Below are positions 53,415 to 61,160 of a stretch of DNA of 61,762 nucleotides, piece after piece; positions within the stretch are counted from its first letter, which is position 1; every line of letters starts with the position of its first letter. The DNA lies in IMG/VR virus record IMGVR_UViG_3300020182_000034, positions 1 to 61,762 of that record. One strand, written 5' to 3'. The notes below the pieces were generated by a model that worked only from the letters and a program-made list of their open reading frames with translations, was not told where the DNA came from and searched no databases. The stretch comes from a virus. Made by a program: the position numbers and the translations under genes.

Positions 53415-54226
53415 AAATTTTGTGGTTGAGATTGTATAAATTCGTTAAATTTTAAACTTTCACTACAAAATTTGTGGTCTTGTAAATATTTAGGGAGCTT
53501 ATTTTTTTCATGACGCTTAAGTGATTTTATCCACTTATTTAAGTTTTGGTTTCCTCTGATAATTAAATTATCTTTTATGTAGTGTGGGAATTTTTTTTTG
53601 TTGTCTATGGTTCTATGTTCTATTTTAAATTTTTGACGAGAAATATTTTTGCTGTAAGATGGGTGGTATATATAAATATCTTTTGGTGTTAGTGGGTTTC
53701 TGAAAATATTACCAGGGTAATCTATATGATTGCAGTGGATTCTAGATGTTTTTACTTTACTTAAATTGAGATTTGATAATTTAAAGAATCTGCCCATAGG
53801 CTTCCATTCTTCGTAAAATTCTAAACCGTTCCAAAATAATTTGTGGGTTGGGTTTACTGAGGTAACTCCTGATTTTAGGATATTAATTAAATCGTCTATT
53901 TCTTTTTCATGAAAAATTTCATCTCCATCTCCGTTGATGTACCAGTCTGGGTTGTATTGTTTTGCTTTTTCTAGGGTAAAATGCCTGTGGTCTACTTGCG
54001 CTTTTCCGTTAAAATGATAAAGTTTGATTTTATTAAGAGGATCTGGTATAGATTTTATATAATCGATGGTATTATCCGAGCTTCTTGCGCTTTTACCGGT
54101 CTTGATGCCGCTTTCCCAACAACCTTCTGTTATGATAATTTTTGAGCAAAAAGAATAAAGACTTAATACGGATTCTCTTATAAAGTCTTCTTCGTTATAG
54201 CATTGTATTCCAGCTACAATTTTCAT
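53411..54226 (-). CDS. GT2-like glycosyltransferase
   Basis: 271 aa. The GT-A start 'MKIVAGIQCYNEEDFIRESV' (N-E-E of the GT2 pattern), 'KIIITEGCWESG' and the metal-site 'DWYINGDGDEIF' (DGD) are visible within the first 130 residues. The C-terminal half is basic and aromatic, perhaps for acceptor binding. It overlaps the GT32 gene and the methyltransferase-like gene by 4 nt each. Its likely role is addition of one sugar in the glycan built by this operon. Confidence 0.75.
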   Translation of the reverse strand: MKIVAGIQCYNEEDFIRESVLSLYSFCSKIIITEGCWESGIKTGKSARSSDNTIDYIKSIPDPLNKIKLYHFNGKAQVDHRHFTLEKAKQYNPDWYINGDGDEIFHEKEIDDLINILKSGVTSVNPTHKLFWNGLEFYEEWKPMGRFFKLSNLNLSKVKTSRIHCNHIDYPGNIFRNPLTPKDIYIYHPSYSKNISRQKFKIEHRTIDNKKKFPHYIKDNLIIRGNQNLNKWIKSLKRHEKNKLPKYLQDHKFCSESLKFNEFIQSQPQNL

Positions 54227-54759
54227 TTTTTCACTAAAGCTGCGATCATTTGACCTCCTTGCGTTTCTTTAATGACTTTGTATTTCTCAAGAATGGATCT
54301 ATAATGTTTTCTGCCTGGGTGCCAGTCATGCATAAAGATAATGCAGTCATTATTTATAAAATCGTACATATATCTAGCGCACTGAGGCCTAGCTCTTCCG
54401 TCTATTAATATTTTTGTGAATTTTTTATTAATTTTCGAACCTGTTTCTATGTATTCTTTGTAGGCTTTGTATATTTTAGTTGTATAGAGTTGGTTCCATT
54501 TTGTTGCGTGTTTTTGATCTGGATCTTCTGGTCTTACGACTGGAACTGTATGCATTGTGACATTTTTTGGCGCAATTTCTTTAACTGAATTAGCCCACTT
54601 AAGGTCTGATTCGATACTATAGTATTCTTTTACATATTTAGGGAAAAACATAGTGCTACCTCCGCAGCCGTATTCCAGCATTACGTCATCTTTATTTAAA
54701 AAACTTAATAAAAGATTAATTTCCCCTCGAGACATCCATGGTTGATTTGGTACATTCAT
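54223..54759 (-). CDS. SAM-dependent methyltransferase-like protein
   Basis: 178 aa. 'DDVMLEYGCGGSTMFFPKYV' resembles the SAM-binding motif I (E-x-G-x-G), and 'YYSIESDLKWANSV' gives the acidic end of the second strand. 'FTKILIDGRARPQCARYMYD' and 'CIIFMHDWHPGRKHYRS' follow as the expected later strands. Such short proteins accompany glycosyltransferases in surface-glycan clusters, either methylating sugars or as inactive scaffold. It overlaps both neighbours by 4 nt. Confidence 0.7.
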   Translation of the reverse strand: MNVPNQPWMSRGEINLLLSFLNKDDVMLEYGCGGSTMFFPKYVKEYYSIESDLKWANSVKEIAPKNVTMHTVPVVRPEDPDQKHATKWNQLYTTKIYKAYKEYIETGSKINKKFTKILIDGRARPQCARYMYDFINNDCIIFMHDWHPGRKHYRSILEKYKVIKETQGGQMIAALVKK

Positions 54760-55658
54760 TTTAAGTATTTGTTTATTGCGTGGGTTCTGATTTCATTAAA
54801 GGTTTCATCGTTCCATATAAAGTCATCTTGATAAGAGGTGTATACATCTTGGTCGCACCAACCTGCTTCCCTGAAATTATTAGGTCTACTGTGTTCTCCA
54901 ACTTCCCCTATGTATTCAAAATTATTTGTGAATGTCGAAACTTTAATCATACCTCTTGAAATTAAAGCTGATGATGTACATGAATCTTGACTTGATACTA
55001 TTTTATTTGGATCAATGCCAAATTGTGACATATATTCAAGTATTTTTAAATGCGGTCGAGCTCTATATTCTTGAGGCAATAAAGCCCAAAAACCTTCCAT
55101 GATGTCTAGGATTTTTTGGTAGGAACTTCTTCTCATTGCATAAGCCCACATGTGATCCATTAAAATTAATTTATCTTTATTTTTTTTTTGGTCTTTTAAT
55201 GTAGTTTTTGAATCTAGGTTGTCTATGTAATTGATATATGAATATCTGTGGCTTTTTTTTGATCTATGGTGTTCGCCGAAACAATTGATCATTGCAACTC
55301 TTTCATCATCTTTAAATAATTCAATAAGTCTGTCTATTTGCTGTATGTAGTGAGGCTGTAATACGGAATCATCTTCAATTAATATCAAGAATTCATTCTT
55401 CTTGAAAACCATTTCCCTTGAGAGTTTCATGATTCCTGCTACCCCAAGATTCACTTTTGGTATAAAGTTTTTAGAATGAGGTATTATTTCCTTTGATAGA
55501 TTAATACATTTTTGCACGGCAGGAATTTCTTGTTGGAATCTTGGCGCATCAATAAAACAATAAACTTCCCTGTCCCAGCATTGTGGAGATAGAGACTCTA
55601 AAACTTTTTTGAAATAATCAGGTCTATTATAAGCCGTTAATACTATCGGGGTTTTCAT
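54756..55658 (-). CDS. GT-A glycosyltransferase (GT2/GNT-I-like)
   Basis: 300 aa. The N-terminus 'PIVLTAYNRPDYFKKVLESL' and 'NLGVAGIMKLSREMVF', followed by 'FLILIEDDSVLQPHYIQ' (EDD metal site), fit GT-A enzymes related to GNT-I and family 2. 'LMDHMWAYAMRRSSYQKILD' after residue 165 matches the acceptor-side region of that group. The start lies inside the upstream gene (32-bp overlap). The region 54200-55300 is AT-rich relative to 56400-57400. Confidence 0.75.
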   Translation of the reverse strand: MKTPIVLTAYNRPDYFKKVLESLSPQCWDREVYCFIDAPRFQQEIPAVQKCINLSKEIIPHSKNFIPKVNLGVAGIMKLSREMVFKKNEFLILIEDDSVLQPHYIQQIDRLIELFKDDERVAMINCFGEHHRSKKSHRYSYINYIDNLDSKTTLKDQKKNKDKLILMDHMWAYAMRRSSYQKILDIMEGFWALLPQEYRARPHLKILEYMSQFGIDPNKIVSSQDSCTSSALISRGMIKVSTFTNNFEYIGEVGEHSRPNNFREAGWCDQDVYTSYQDDFIWNDETFNEIRTHAINKYLK

Positions 55659-56442
55659 TGTAGATTGTAGAGTTGTGCCCTTGGTTTTTCCATTTTTTCC
55701 CGCCCTTGCATAATATGGTTTTTATATTTCCAAAAGAATTTGTTCCTGTCAATTGTTTGTACTTGCAGTTTTTTCTGTTCAAATGAACGGTGAGTACAGA
55801 TTCTGGTACTTGAGACATATACTCTGGATAACCTTCGTTTTGCATGAAAGTTAAAGCTTCGCTTACTCCGTTAATACTTAGCATATATTTCTCCATTTCT
55901 CTTGAGTGGCCGATTGCGAATTGGTCGTTTATTTGATTCGGTAGGGAAGCCTTGTCGTAAATAAAGCTGAACGAGAATATCTTTCGCATCTCTTGTTCGT
56001 GGTTGTATATATTTGAGCTCTCAAAAAAAGGCAGTCTAATACATCTTGATCGAATGCAATCTTGTATTTCGTGCTTCTTTATTCTTTCTAAAACTTGAAT
56101 GTCCGGTCTTAGCCTGATGATTATGTCGTACTTAAGTTTTTTTAGGGATTCGTACTGTGTCATTACCTGGTGAGCTGATCTCATGTTTGCTAACATAGGG
56201 ATTAGTCCAGGACTAGGTTTTACCTGAATAGATGGATCTATGTCCAGCAAACCTGGGGTACACGGATCTAGAGAAGTCCAAGATTTGGGTTTGTAATAGG
56301 AGTAGAAGGATTGATAATCCTCGTCGCTCCATGTTGAGAAAAATATATCTGGATTTAGGTCCCTAATTAAGTTGTTGACTATAGAATCCCTGGATGACTC
56401 CCAGTCTCCAAGTTTACCGCTAAAGCATAGTGCTACTTTCAT
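55627..56442 (-). CDS. Putative glycosyltransferase-like protein
   Basis: 271 aa. It opens with 'MKVALCFSGKLGDWESSRDS', continues with 'NPDIFFSTWSDEDY' and has 'LKKLKYDIIIRLRPDIQVLE' in the middle. This combination occurs in uncharacterised proteins from polysaccharide clusters that resemble GT-A transferases. Near residue 185, 'QINDQFAIGHSREMEKYM' is the expected second conserved block. No certain DXD motif is visible, so catalytic function is inferred from family and context. It overlaps neighbouring genes by 4 and 32 nt. Confidence 0.6.
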   Translation of the reverse strand: MKVALCFSGKLGDWESSRDSIVNNLIRDLNPDIFFSTWSDEDYQSFYSYYKPKSWTSLDPCTPGLLDIDPSIQVKPSPGLIPMLANMRSAHQVMTQYESLKKLKYDIIIRLRPDIQVLERIKKHEIQDCIRSRCIRLPFFESSNIYNHEQEMRKIFSFSFIYDKASLPNQINDQFAIGHSREMEKYMLSINGVSEALTFMQNEGYPEYMSQVPESVLTVHLNRKNCKYKQLTGTNSFGNIKTILCKGGKKWKNQGHNSTIYNENPDSINGL

Positions 56443-57389
56443 TCTTTTATATATTCCGTGATGTCCCTCTGTGCTACAAGTTTCTCTATATTGTCTAATA
56501 AGTGAGGGTATAATCTGTAGGCGGGGTTTTTTATGCAGTTCTTTAACATGGTCCCCGCCATACTCGCGTCGTAATGAAGTGGAAGCGTGAACCTATCATT
56601 GATCAACCACCTGGCTAGGTACGAGTATTGTACTACTCCGTACTGCGTGCAGTATTTAGAAAAAGTGAAAACCGGCTTTCCGTGGTGATAAGGTATATAC
56701 CTGATTCCGGAGTCTATAGCCAGCATAGCAGAGCATCTTGATGATATGTCAAATATGCCCTCAAGCGTGTCGCTGATAAAATGCAGTCTAGGGTTATCGC
56801 TAAGCATTAGAGATTCGTATTTACCTTTAGACTCTTCATTGTACAATACGACAACATCAAGTTCCTGCGTTATGTTCTCCAATAGTCGCGATATGTACCA
56901 ACCCTCCATATTGGAGTCCGCCCCTTCTCTCGCGTAAAGGTGAGCAAGTATGAACTTACTGGGTAATTCATGCTTTAGCGAGCCAACAATCTCTGGCTTG
57001 GGGAATACATTAAAATGCTTGAACCAGTCGTAGTCGTGATTCATCCATTCCAGGGAGTCAACATGTAGGTCATAAAATCTATCGTAAGAGTCTGTCATTC
57101 GCTCGCGGTCCACATTCGGAACGTTCTCAATGGACCCCCTGTAATCCTCCTCTGGAAAATTAGAGGATTTTATTCTCAAGCTTTTATACTTCTTGCTTTT
57201 TAGAACAAACACCTTGTTGAAGTGTGAGGGCCATACTTTCGAGAGTAGTCCTGATTGAGTTTCACTTCCCTCTGTGTCAGACCACAAGTCTATCTCGCAA
57301 TCTCCGTGAAGCTCTCTTATCGCAGGGATAAACCTGTTTGCCAACAAGTGGTCCCCTAACCCTCCCTCCATTCGCACGGAAATTCTCAC
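56439..57389 (-). CDS. GT9-like (heptosyltransferase-type) glycosyltransferase
   Basis: 316 aa, GTG start at 57389. The GTG is kept because the first strand and 'MEGGLGDHLLANRFIPAIRE', the GT9 acceptor-domain start, need these residues; it overlaps the regulator's stop as GTGA. The C-terminal donor domain is visible as 'KFILAHLYAREGADS', 'LDVVVLYNEES' and 'SSRCSAMLAIDSGIRYIPYH' with GKPVF, the usual 'D(S/T)G..H.A...GKP' region. Together with the split GT9 at 46423-49502 it gives two GT9-type enzymes in one operon. Confidence 0.75.
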   Translation of the reverse strand: MRISVRMEGGLGDHLLANRFIPAIRELHGDCEIDLWSDTEGSETQSGLLSKVWPSHFNKVFVLKSKKYKSLRIKSSNFPEEDYRGSIENVPNVDRERMTDSYDRFYDLHVDSLEWMNHDYDWFKHFNVFPKPEIVGSLKHELPSKFILAHLYAREGADSNMEGWYISRLLENITQELDVVVLYNEESKGKYESLMLSDNPRLHFISDTLEGIFDISSRCSAMLAIDSGIRYIPYHHGKPVFTFSKYCTQYGVVQYSYLARWLINDRFTLPLHYDASMAGTMLKNCIKNPAYRLYPHLLDNIEKLVAQRDITEYIKE

Positions 57390-57700
57390 TGGCGCTGCCC
57401 CCTTATTAAGCTATTCTTATCACCAAGGATAACGGTAGTTAGTTGGGTTAATGTTTTATTGCATGTCTTCTTTCTTCTTATGTGTTTGGCTCTAGACAGC
57501 CTACCCAGGCTTGCAGAGATCTTACCGTACGACATCCCTCCCAGGTCGCTACCTATTCTCTCGTTCGAAAAAAATATAGGTTTACCGTGGGAAGCCTTGC
57601 ATACGAGATAGTTATAAACAACTAGATCATTTCCGATCAATTTGCCAGACACAACATCTTCTTGTATTACTAATGGAATTTGCATAAATGTTTTCATCAT
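57386..57700 (-). CDS. Winged-helix DNA-binding protein, first gene of the leftward operon
   Basis: 104 aa, beginning with two consecutive ATG codons. Residues ~20-85 look like a winged helix of the replication-initiator/regulator type: 'LIGNDLVVYNYLVCKASHGK', then 'FFSNERIGSDLGGMSYGKIS' as helix-turn-helix, then 'LGRLSRAKHIRRKKT' leading to the wing. It is transcribed from a consensus promoter that starts at or beside the ATG. Two identical dyads lie just behind that promoter's -35 box, so autoregulation is likely. It is the best candidate ligand of those dyads, though this is not shown by sequence alone. Confidence 0.65.
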   Translation of the reverse strand: MMKTFMQIPLVIQEDVVSGKLIGNDLVVYNYLVCKASHGKPIFFSNERIGSDLGGMSYGKISASLGRLSRAKHIRRKKTCNKTLTQLTTVILGDKNSLIRGQRQ

Positions 57701-57705
57701 GTTCG

Positions 57706-57734
57706 ATAATACATTAAGATTGCTTTTTTGTCAA
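57706..57734 (-). promoter_or_regulatory. Leftward sigma-70 promoter, leaderless
   Basis: Minus strand: TTGACA (57734-57729), a 17-bp spacer, TATTAT (57711-57706). Five bases separate the -10 box from the first ATG (57700-57698). The expected transcription start therefore falls at or within a base or two of the start codon, leaving no room for a Shine-Dalgarno sequence. Confidence 0.85.
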
Positions 57735-57739
57735 GCTGA

Positions 57740-57780
57740 ATTCAAATAATTGAACAAGCCACATTCAAATAATTGAACAA
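57740..57780. promoter_or_regulatory. Tandem operator: two 18-bp repeats with TTCAA-N4-TTGAA dyads
   Basis: ATTCAAATAATTGAACAA occurs exactly at 57740-57757 and 57763-57780, centre spacing 23 bp, about two helical turns. Each contains the inverted repeat TTCAA-ATAA-TTGAA (57741-57754 and 57764-57777). The pair begins 6 bp behind the -35 box of the leftward promoter and ~60 bp before the rightward one. This is typical of cooperative dimer binding by a regulator. Confidence 0.75.
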
Positions 57781-57840
57781 CGTTAATAGTATAGATAAAC
57801 AATAATATAGATTTTATTTTATATATATAAATATAAGATA

Positions 57841-57869
57841 TTGACAACTGATGAAAAATATGTTATATT
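57841..57869 (+). promoter_or_regulatory. Rightward sigma-70 promoter, leaderless
   Basis: TTGACA (57841-57846), 17-bp spacer, TATATT (57864-57869). The ATG at 57876 is 7 bases past the -10 box, exactly where transcription should start. It drives the early operon (unknown gene, dNMP kinase, sigma factor, SSB). The 57781-57840 stretch between it and the dyads is extremely AT-rich and may act as an UP-like element. Confidence 0.85.
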
Positions 57870-57875
57870 GTGAGA

Positions 57876-58217
57876 ATGAAATTTTTAGATCTAAGTGATG
57901 GTAAGTATTTTTTAGTAAAATGCTCTGACTGGTCTGCTGTTATTCAGGCAGACAACGAAACAGATGCGTGCACTAATTCTTTAAGAAATATGATTGACAA
58001 ACACGGGGGAGAATTAAAACTATCTTCTGTAATAATTTCTCAAGAACTAAACCCCGACATCTTCGAGCAGCTTAATCGGGCAAGGGAGAATGAGGATTTA
58101 GATTACGACGAGGATCCGTATGATGAATATGTATCTTACCATTCGGTAGCTATGATGCTTGCAAACGCAGGAATGCACGACCTATCTTCCAACGTAAAGA
58201 CAATATTCGGAGCATAA
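57876..58217 (+). CDS. Early protein of unknown function
   Basis: 113 aa from the ATG at 57876. A GTG at 57870 is in frame but would lie upstream of the predicted transcription start. The protein is acidic, with a beta-rich N-terminal half ('GKYFLVKCSDWSAVIQADNE', 'HGGELKLSSVIISQ') and an Asp/Glu/Tyr-rich stretch 'NEDLDYDEDPYDEYV'. The C-terminus 'SVAMMLANAGMHDLSSNVKT' is helical. I do not recognise it. As the first gene behind a strong early promoter it may be a host-takeover factor or a DNA-mimic-like acidic protein. The next gene begins one base after its stop. Confidence 0.8.
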   Translation: MKFLDLSDGKYFLVKCSDWSAVIQADNETDACTNSLRNMIDKHGGELKLSSVIISQELNPDIFEQLNRARENEDLDYDEDPYDEYVSYHSVAMMLANAGMHDLSSNVKTIFGA

Positions 58218-58218
58218 T

Positions 58219-58767
58219 ATGAGTCTCATAGGTATTTCAGGATTAGCGAGGTCAGGGAAGGATTCTTTTTACGAAAGAAGCGTTCCTTTCTTGAAGGAGA
58301 AAAACTTAAAGTGCAAGAGGTTAGCTTTTGCGGACGAACTCAAGAGAGAGTGCAATTTATTACTAAGGAGGTACACAAACGTGTCTGCATTCACGACAGA
58401 CAACGAAGAAAAGAAGATGGTTAGGCCCCTACTAATATCTTACGGAACCCATATTCGAAGGAGAATAAACCCCAACTGCTGGATAGAGTCCATAGAGCCG
58501 GAAGTTATAAATAAACTTGAGCAAGGTTACGCAGTATTCATAACTGATGTTAGGTATCAAAACGAAATAGAGTGGCTGCATAAACTAAAAGGAAAAACAG
58601 TGCACATCGAGAGGGTCGGAGTGAAACCCCCAAACAGGGAGGAAGAACTTAACGACCCAATCTTAAAGAAGAAATCCACAGTAAGATTACAGTGGGACGA
58701 CTTCCTGGAAAATGAAGATGAAGAAATATCGAAAAAAGTAAAAGAAACCTTAGAATCTATTTTATGA
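58219..58767 (+). CDS. Deoxynucleoside monophosphate kinase-like protein
   Basis: 182 aa. The P-loop 'GISGLARSGKDSF' is at residues 4-16. 'CKRLAFADELKREC', 'RPLLISYGTHIRRRINPNCW' and 'AVFITDVRYQNEIEWLHKL' match phage dNMP kinases of the T4 gp1/AAA dNMP kinase group (substrate-binding DEL/K and the DVR-x2-NE block). It phosphorylates dNMPs to dNDPs for phage DNA synthesis and can accept modified bases. The overlap with the sigma gene is 4 nt (ATGA). Confidence 0.85.
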   Translation: MSLIGISGLARSGKDSFYERSVPFLKEKNLKCKRLAFADELKRECNLLLRRYTNVSAFTTDNEEKKMVRPLLISYGTHIRRRINPNCWIESIEPEVINKLEQGYAVFITDVRYQNEIEWLHKLKGKTVHIERVGVKPPNREEELNDPILKKKSTVRLQWDDFLENEDEEISKKVKETLESIL

Positions 58768-59369
58768 ACGAAGAAAAAACCGACCAGCAAATAATCCAAG
58801 AACTACAAGAAGATATTAACGTAGAGGAAAACTTAAACCATTTAGTAGACAGGCACAGTGGGATATATTTAGACATGGTAAACGCTTTTGCTAGCCCCAA
58901 CAATCAATTCATTGACCACAAGGAACTGGTTAACGACAAGTACTACAAGATATACAATACGGCCATAAAGTTTGATGAAACCAAAGGAGCCAAGTTCAGC
59001 ACTTACCTCGGAAACGAAACAAAATGGATGTGCTTAAACATATACAACAAAAACAAAAGAAAACCTTTATTTTCTAGCGAATTTATAGAAAATATGGCAG
59101 GAGAGGAAGATACTTCGTGCGACACCATATCGGAGAGCATAAAAGAGGATATGTTTAATAAAGTTTTATCAATAATAAAAAAGCACCCAGACAAGAGGGT
59201 CGAAAAGATATTCACAATGAGATACATAACAGGAAACAAAAACAAAGTAATGCCATGGAGGAGTATAGGAAGCAAGGTAAACTTGAGTATTCAAGGTTGC
59301 ATAAACGTCCACAACTCGGCAGTAAAACACATACAGGAGAAATTGGTGGGAGAATTAAATTTTGAATAA
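58764..59369 (+). CDS. Small sigma-70-family factor
   Basis: 201 aa. Residues ~55-95 match sigma region 2: 'KYYKIYNTAIKFDETKGAKF' followed by STYLG and 'TKWMCLNIYNKNKRKP', which covers the core-binding and -10-recognition helices. Residues ~145-195 form a region-4-like helix-turn-helix ('MPWRSIGSKVNLSIQGCINV'). The length is close to small phage late sigma factors such as T4 gp55. It sits in the early operon, so it could redirect host RNA polymerase to late promoters; the GTGTA motifs before structural genes are the likely targets. It overlaps the kinase gene by 4 nt and SSB by 8 nt. Confidence 0.8.
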   Translation: MNEEKTDQQIIQELQEDINVEENLNHLVDRHSGIYLDMVNAFASPNNQFIDHKELVNDKYYKIYNTAIKFDETKGAKFSTYLGNETKWMCLNIYNKNKRKPLFSSEFIENMAGEEDTSCDTISESIKEDMFNKVLSIIKKHPDKRVEKIFTMRYITGNKNKVMPWRSIGSKVNLSIQGCINVHNSAVKHIQEKLVGELNFE

Positions 59370-59748
59370 ATATATAGCACTGGGAAACCTAACAAGAGAC
59401 CCTGAATTAAAAAACGTTAAAAACGACAATAAGGTCTGCAGTTTTAGTATCGCGATAAATAACAAGCTCAACGACACAACCTTCTACGTAGATGTAGAAA
59501 CCTGGAACAAGACAGCAGAGAACTGCTCTAGATTCCTATCGAAGGGAAGGAAGGTTCTTATTGAGGGAAGGTTACAACTGAACACTTGGCAATCAAAGAC
59601 CGGAGAAAACAGGAGCAAGGTGTATTGCGTGGCGGACATGGTGACGTTCTTAGACAAGTCCACAGAACCCAAAAAAGATAGTATTGCAGAACAAGTGGCC
59701 TCCAAAATCATGGAAGAAGAGGACGATTTCGCAGATATACCGTTTTAA
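59362..59748 (+). CDS. ssb: Single-stranded DNA-binding protein
   Basis: 128 aa from a TTG start at 59362 that overlaps the sigma-factor stop. The start is fixed by the canonical SSB N-terminus 'NKYIALGNLTRDPELKNVKN'. The OB-fold continues with 'VCSFSIAINNK', 'FYVDVETWNKTAENCSRFLS', 'KGRKVLIEGRLQLNTWQSK' and 'KVYCVADMVTFL'. A short linker leads to the acidic tip 'EEEDDFADIPF', which binds replication and repair partners. It protects ssDNA during phage replication. Confidence 0.97.
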   Translation: MNKYIALGNLTRDPELKNVKNDNKVCSFSIAINNKLNDTTFYVDVETWNKTAENCSRFLSKGRKVLIEGRLQLNTWQSKTGENRSKVYCVADMVTFLDKSTEPKKDSIAEQVASKIMEEEDDFADIPF

Positions 59749-59753
59749 TAATT

Positions 59754-60809
59754 ATGAAAAATATAATATACAAAGGGCCGCTAAACTCATTATCTTTTGG
59801 CAACGTGTCCTACAACTTACTAAAAGCTATGTACAAAGAGGGTATGGATGTATCTATATTTCCAAGTGGTAATATAGATGTTAGTGCGTTTGGGAAAGTA
59901 GAGGAAGGTTTTAAGTCTTGGATGGAGCAAGGAATAAACGATAGATTTTCCTCGATGAAGTCTTCGGATACTACATTGCAGATGTGGCACTTAAACGGTT
60001 CGGAGAATAGGGTGTCATCAAAACAGATTCTGTATACATTTTACGAACTTGACAATCCGACAGAGTCGGAAAGGAACCTCGCAAGTTTCCAAGATAAAGT
60101 GGTATTCAGCTCTTCTCAAGCTCAGTCGTTATTTTCAGGGTCAGGCTTTGCCCCGTTAGGGTTTGATGATTCTTTTTGTAAGACTAATAAAACGTACCTA
60201 CAGGACAAGGTTCACTTTGGGCTGATGGGTAAGTTTGAAAAGAGAAAGCATACTGAGAAAATAATAAGATCATGGATAAAGAAATACGGAAATAATTTTA
60301 AATACCAATTAACTTGCTGCGTAACGAACCCGTTCTTTAAGAAAGAACAAATGGAATCCTTACTAAGTAACATTTTAGAAGGAAAGAGGTATGGAAACAT
60401 AAACTTCCTGCCATTCCTGCCTAAGAATTCACAAGTTAACGATTACCTAAATTCAATAGATATAGACTTGGGGGGAATGAGTGGCGCAGAAGGCTGGAAC
60501 CTTCCTTCTTTTAACGCTACCTGTTTAGGCAAGTGGAGTATAGTATTAAACTCTAGCTCGCACAAGGATTGGGCGAATAAAGATAACTCTATTCTCGTGA
60601 ATCCAAACGGAAAAGAGCCATGTTACGACAATGTGTTTTTCAAGGAAGGTGCTGAGTTCAACCAGGGCAATATATATACATTTGATCAAGATGAATTTAT
60701 ATCAGCAATGGAAAAAGCTGAAACAAAATGTAATATAAACAACATTGAAGGTGAAAAATTAAAAGAAAAATTCACTTATAGCAACACCTTAAAGAAAATA
60801 TTAGAATAA
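59754..60809 (+). CDS. GT4-like glycosyltransferase in the early operon
   Basis: 351 aa, GT-B fold. 'NSLSFGNVSYNLLKAMYKEG' opens the acceptor domain; 'VHFGLMGKFEKRKHTEKIIR' begins the donor domain; 'IDLGGMSGAEGWNLPSFNAT' with CLGK is the usual E/G-rich nucleotide-sugar site near residue 245. It starts 5 nt after SSB. Being read rightwards with replication genes sets it apart from the leftward glycosyltransferase operon. Possible targets include phage DNA bases, host surface or virion proteins; the sequence does not decide. Confidence 0.75.
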   Translation: MKNIIYKGPLNSLSFGNVSYNLLKAMYKEGMDVSIFPSGNIDVSAFGKVEEGFKSWMEQGINDRFSSMKSSDTTLQMWHLNGSENRVSSKQILYTFYELDNPTESERNLASFQDKVVFSSSQAQSLFSGSGFAPLGFDDSFCKTNKTYLQDKVHFGLMGKFEKRKHTEKIIRSWIKKYGNNFKYQLTCCVTNPFFKKEQMESLLSNILEGKRYGNINFLPFLPKNSQVNDYLNSIDIDLGGMSGAEGWNLPSFNATCLGKWSIVLNSSSHKDWANKDNSILVNPNGKEPCYDNVFFKEGAEFNQGNIYTFDQDEFISAMEKAETKCNINNIEGEKLKEKFTYSNTLKKILE

Positions 60810-61153
60810 TGCCACTATATACATACGAGCATCCCGAAACAGAAGAGACTGTAGATATTATACAGTCAATGAAAGAGGATCATATATATATTGACGACAA
60901 AGGGTTGCAGTGGAGAAGGGTGTTTTATGCCCCGAGAGCTTCAATAGACTCAAGCATAGACCCTTTTGACAAAGAAGCTTTTAAGTCTAAAACTTTTAAC
61001 AAAAAAGGTTCGTACAACGACGTTCTTGAAAAAAGCAAGGAACTAGGCCAAATGAGGAAGGATAAGCTAGGTTACGATCCAGTTCAAAAAAAATACTTCG
61101 AGGATTATAGCAGCAAGAGAAGGGGTATCAAACACCCACAGGATAATAGTTAA
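60809..61153 (+). CDS. FmdB-like protein that has lost its zinc ribbon cysteines
   Basis: 114 aa. The N-terminus 'MPLYTYEHPETEETVDIIQS' copies the start of FmdB-family putative regulators (usually 'MPIYEY.C..CG..FE'), but contains no cysteine, so it cannot bind zinc the usual way. The remainder is charged and helical, ending 'SKRRGIKHPQDNS'. FmdB-like proteins are common in phage genomes near replication genes; function is unknown. It overlaps the upstream stop by one base (TAATG) and is the last gene before the fibre transcription unit. Confidence 0.65.
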   Translation: MPLYTYEHPETEETVDIIQSMKEDHIYIDDKGLQWRRVFYAPRASIDSSIDPFDKEAFKSKTFNKKGSYNDVLEKSKELGQMRKDKLGYDPVQKKYFEDYSSKRRGIKHPQDNS

Positions 61154-61160
61154 GAAATAA

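Noticed and set aside
57701-57875. A small RNA or extra gene in the switch region
   Set aside because: The 175-bp gap is fully explained by two promoters, two dyads and AT-rich DNA; no open frame with a start signal or RNA-like hairpin was seen.
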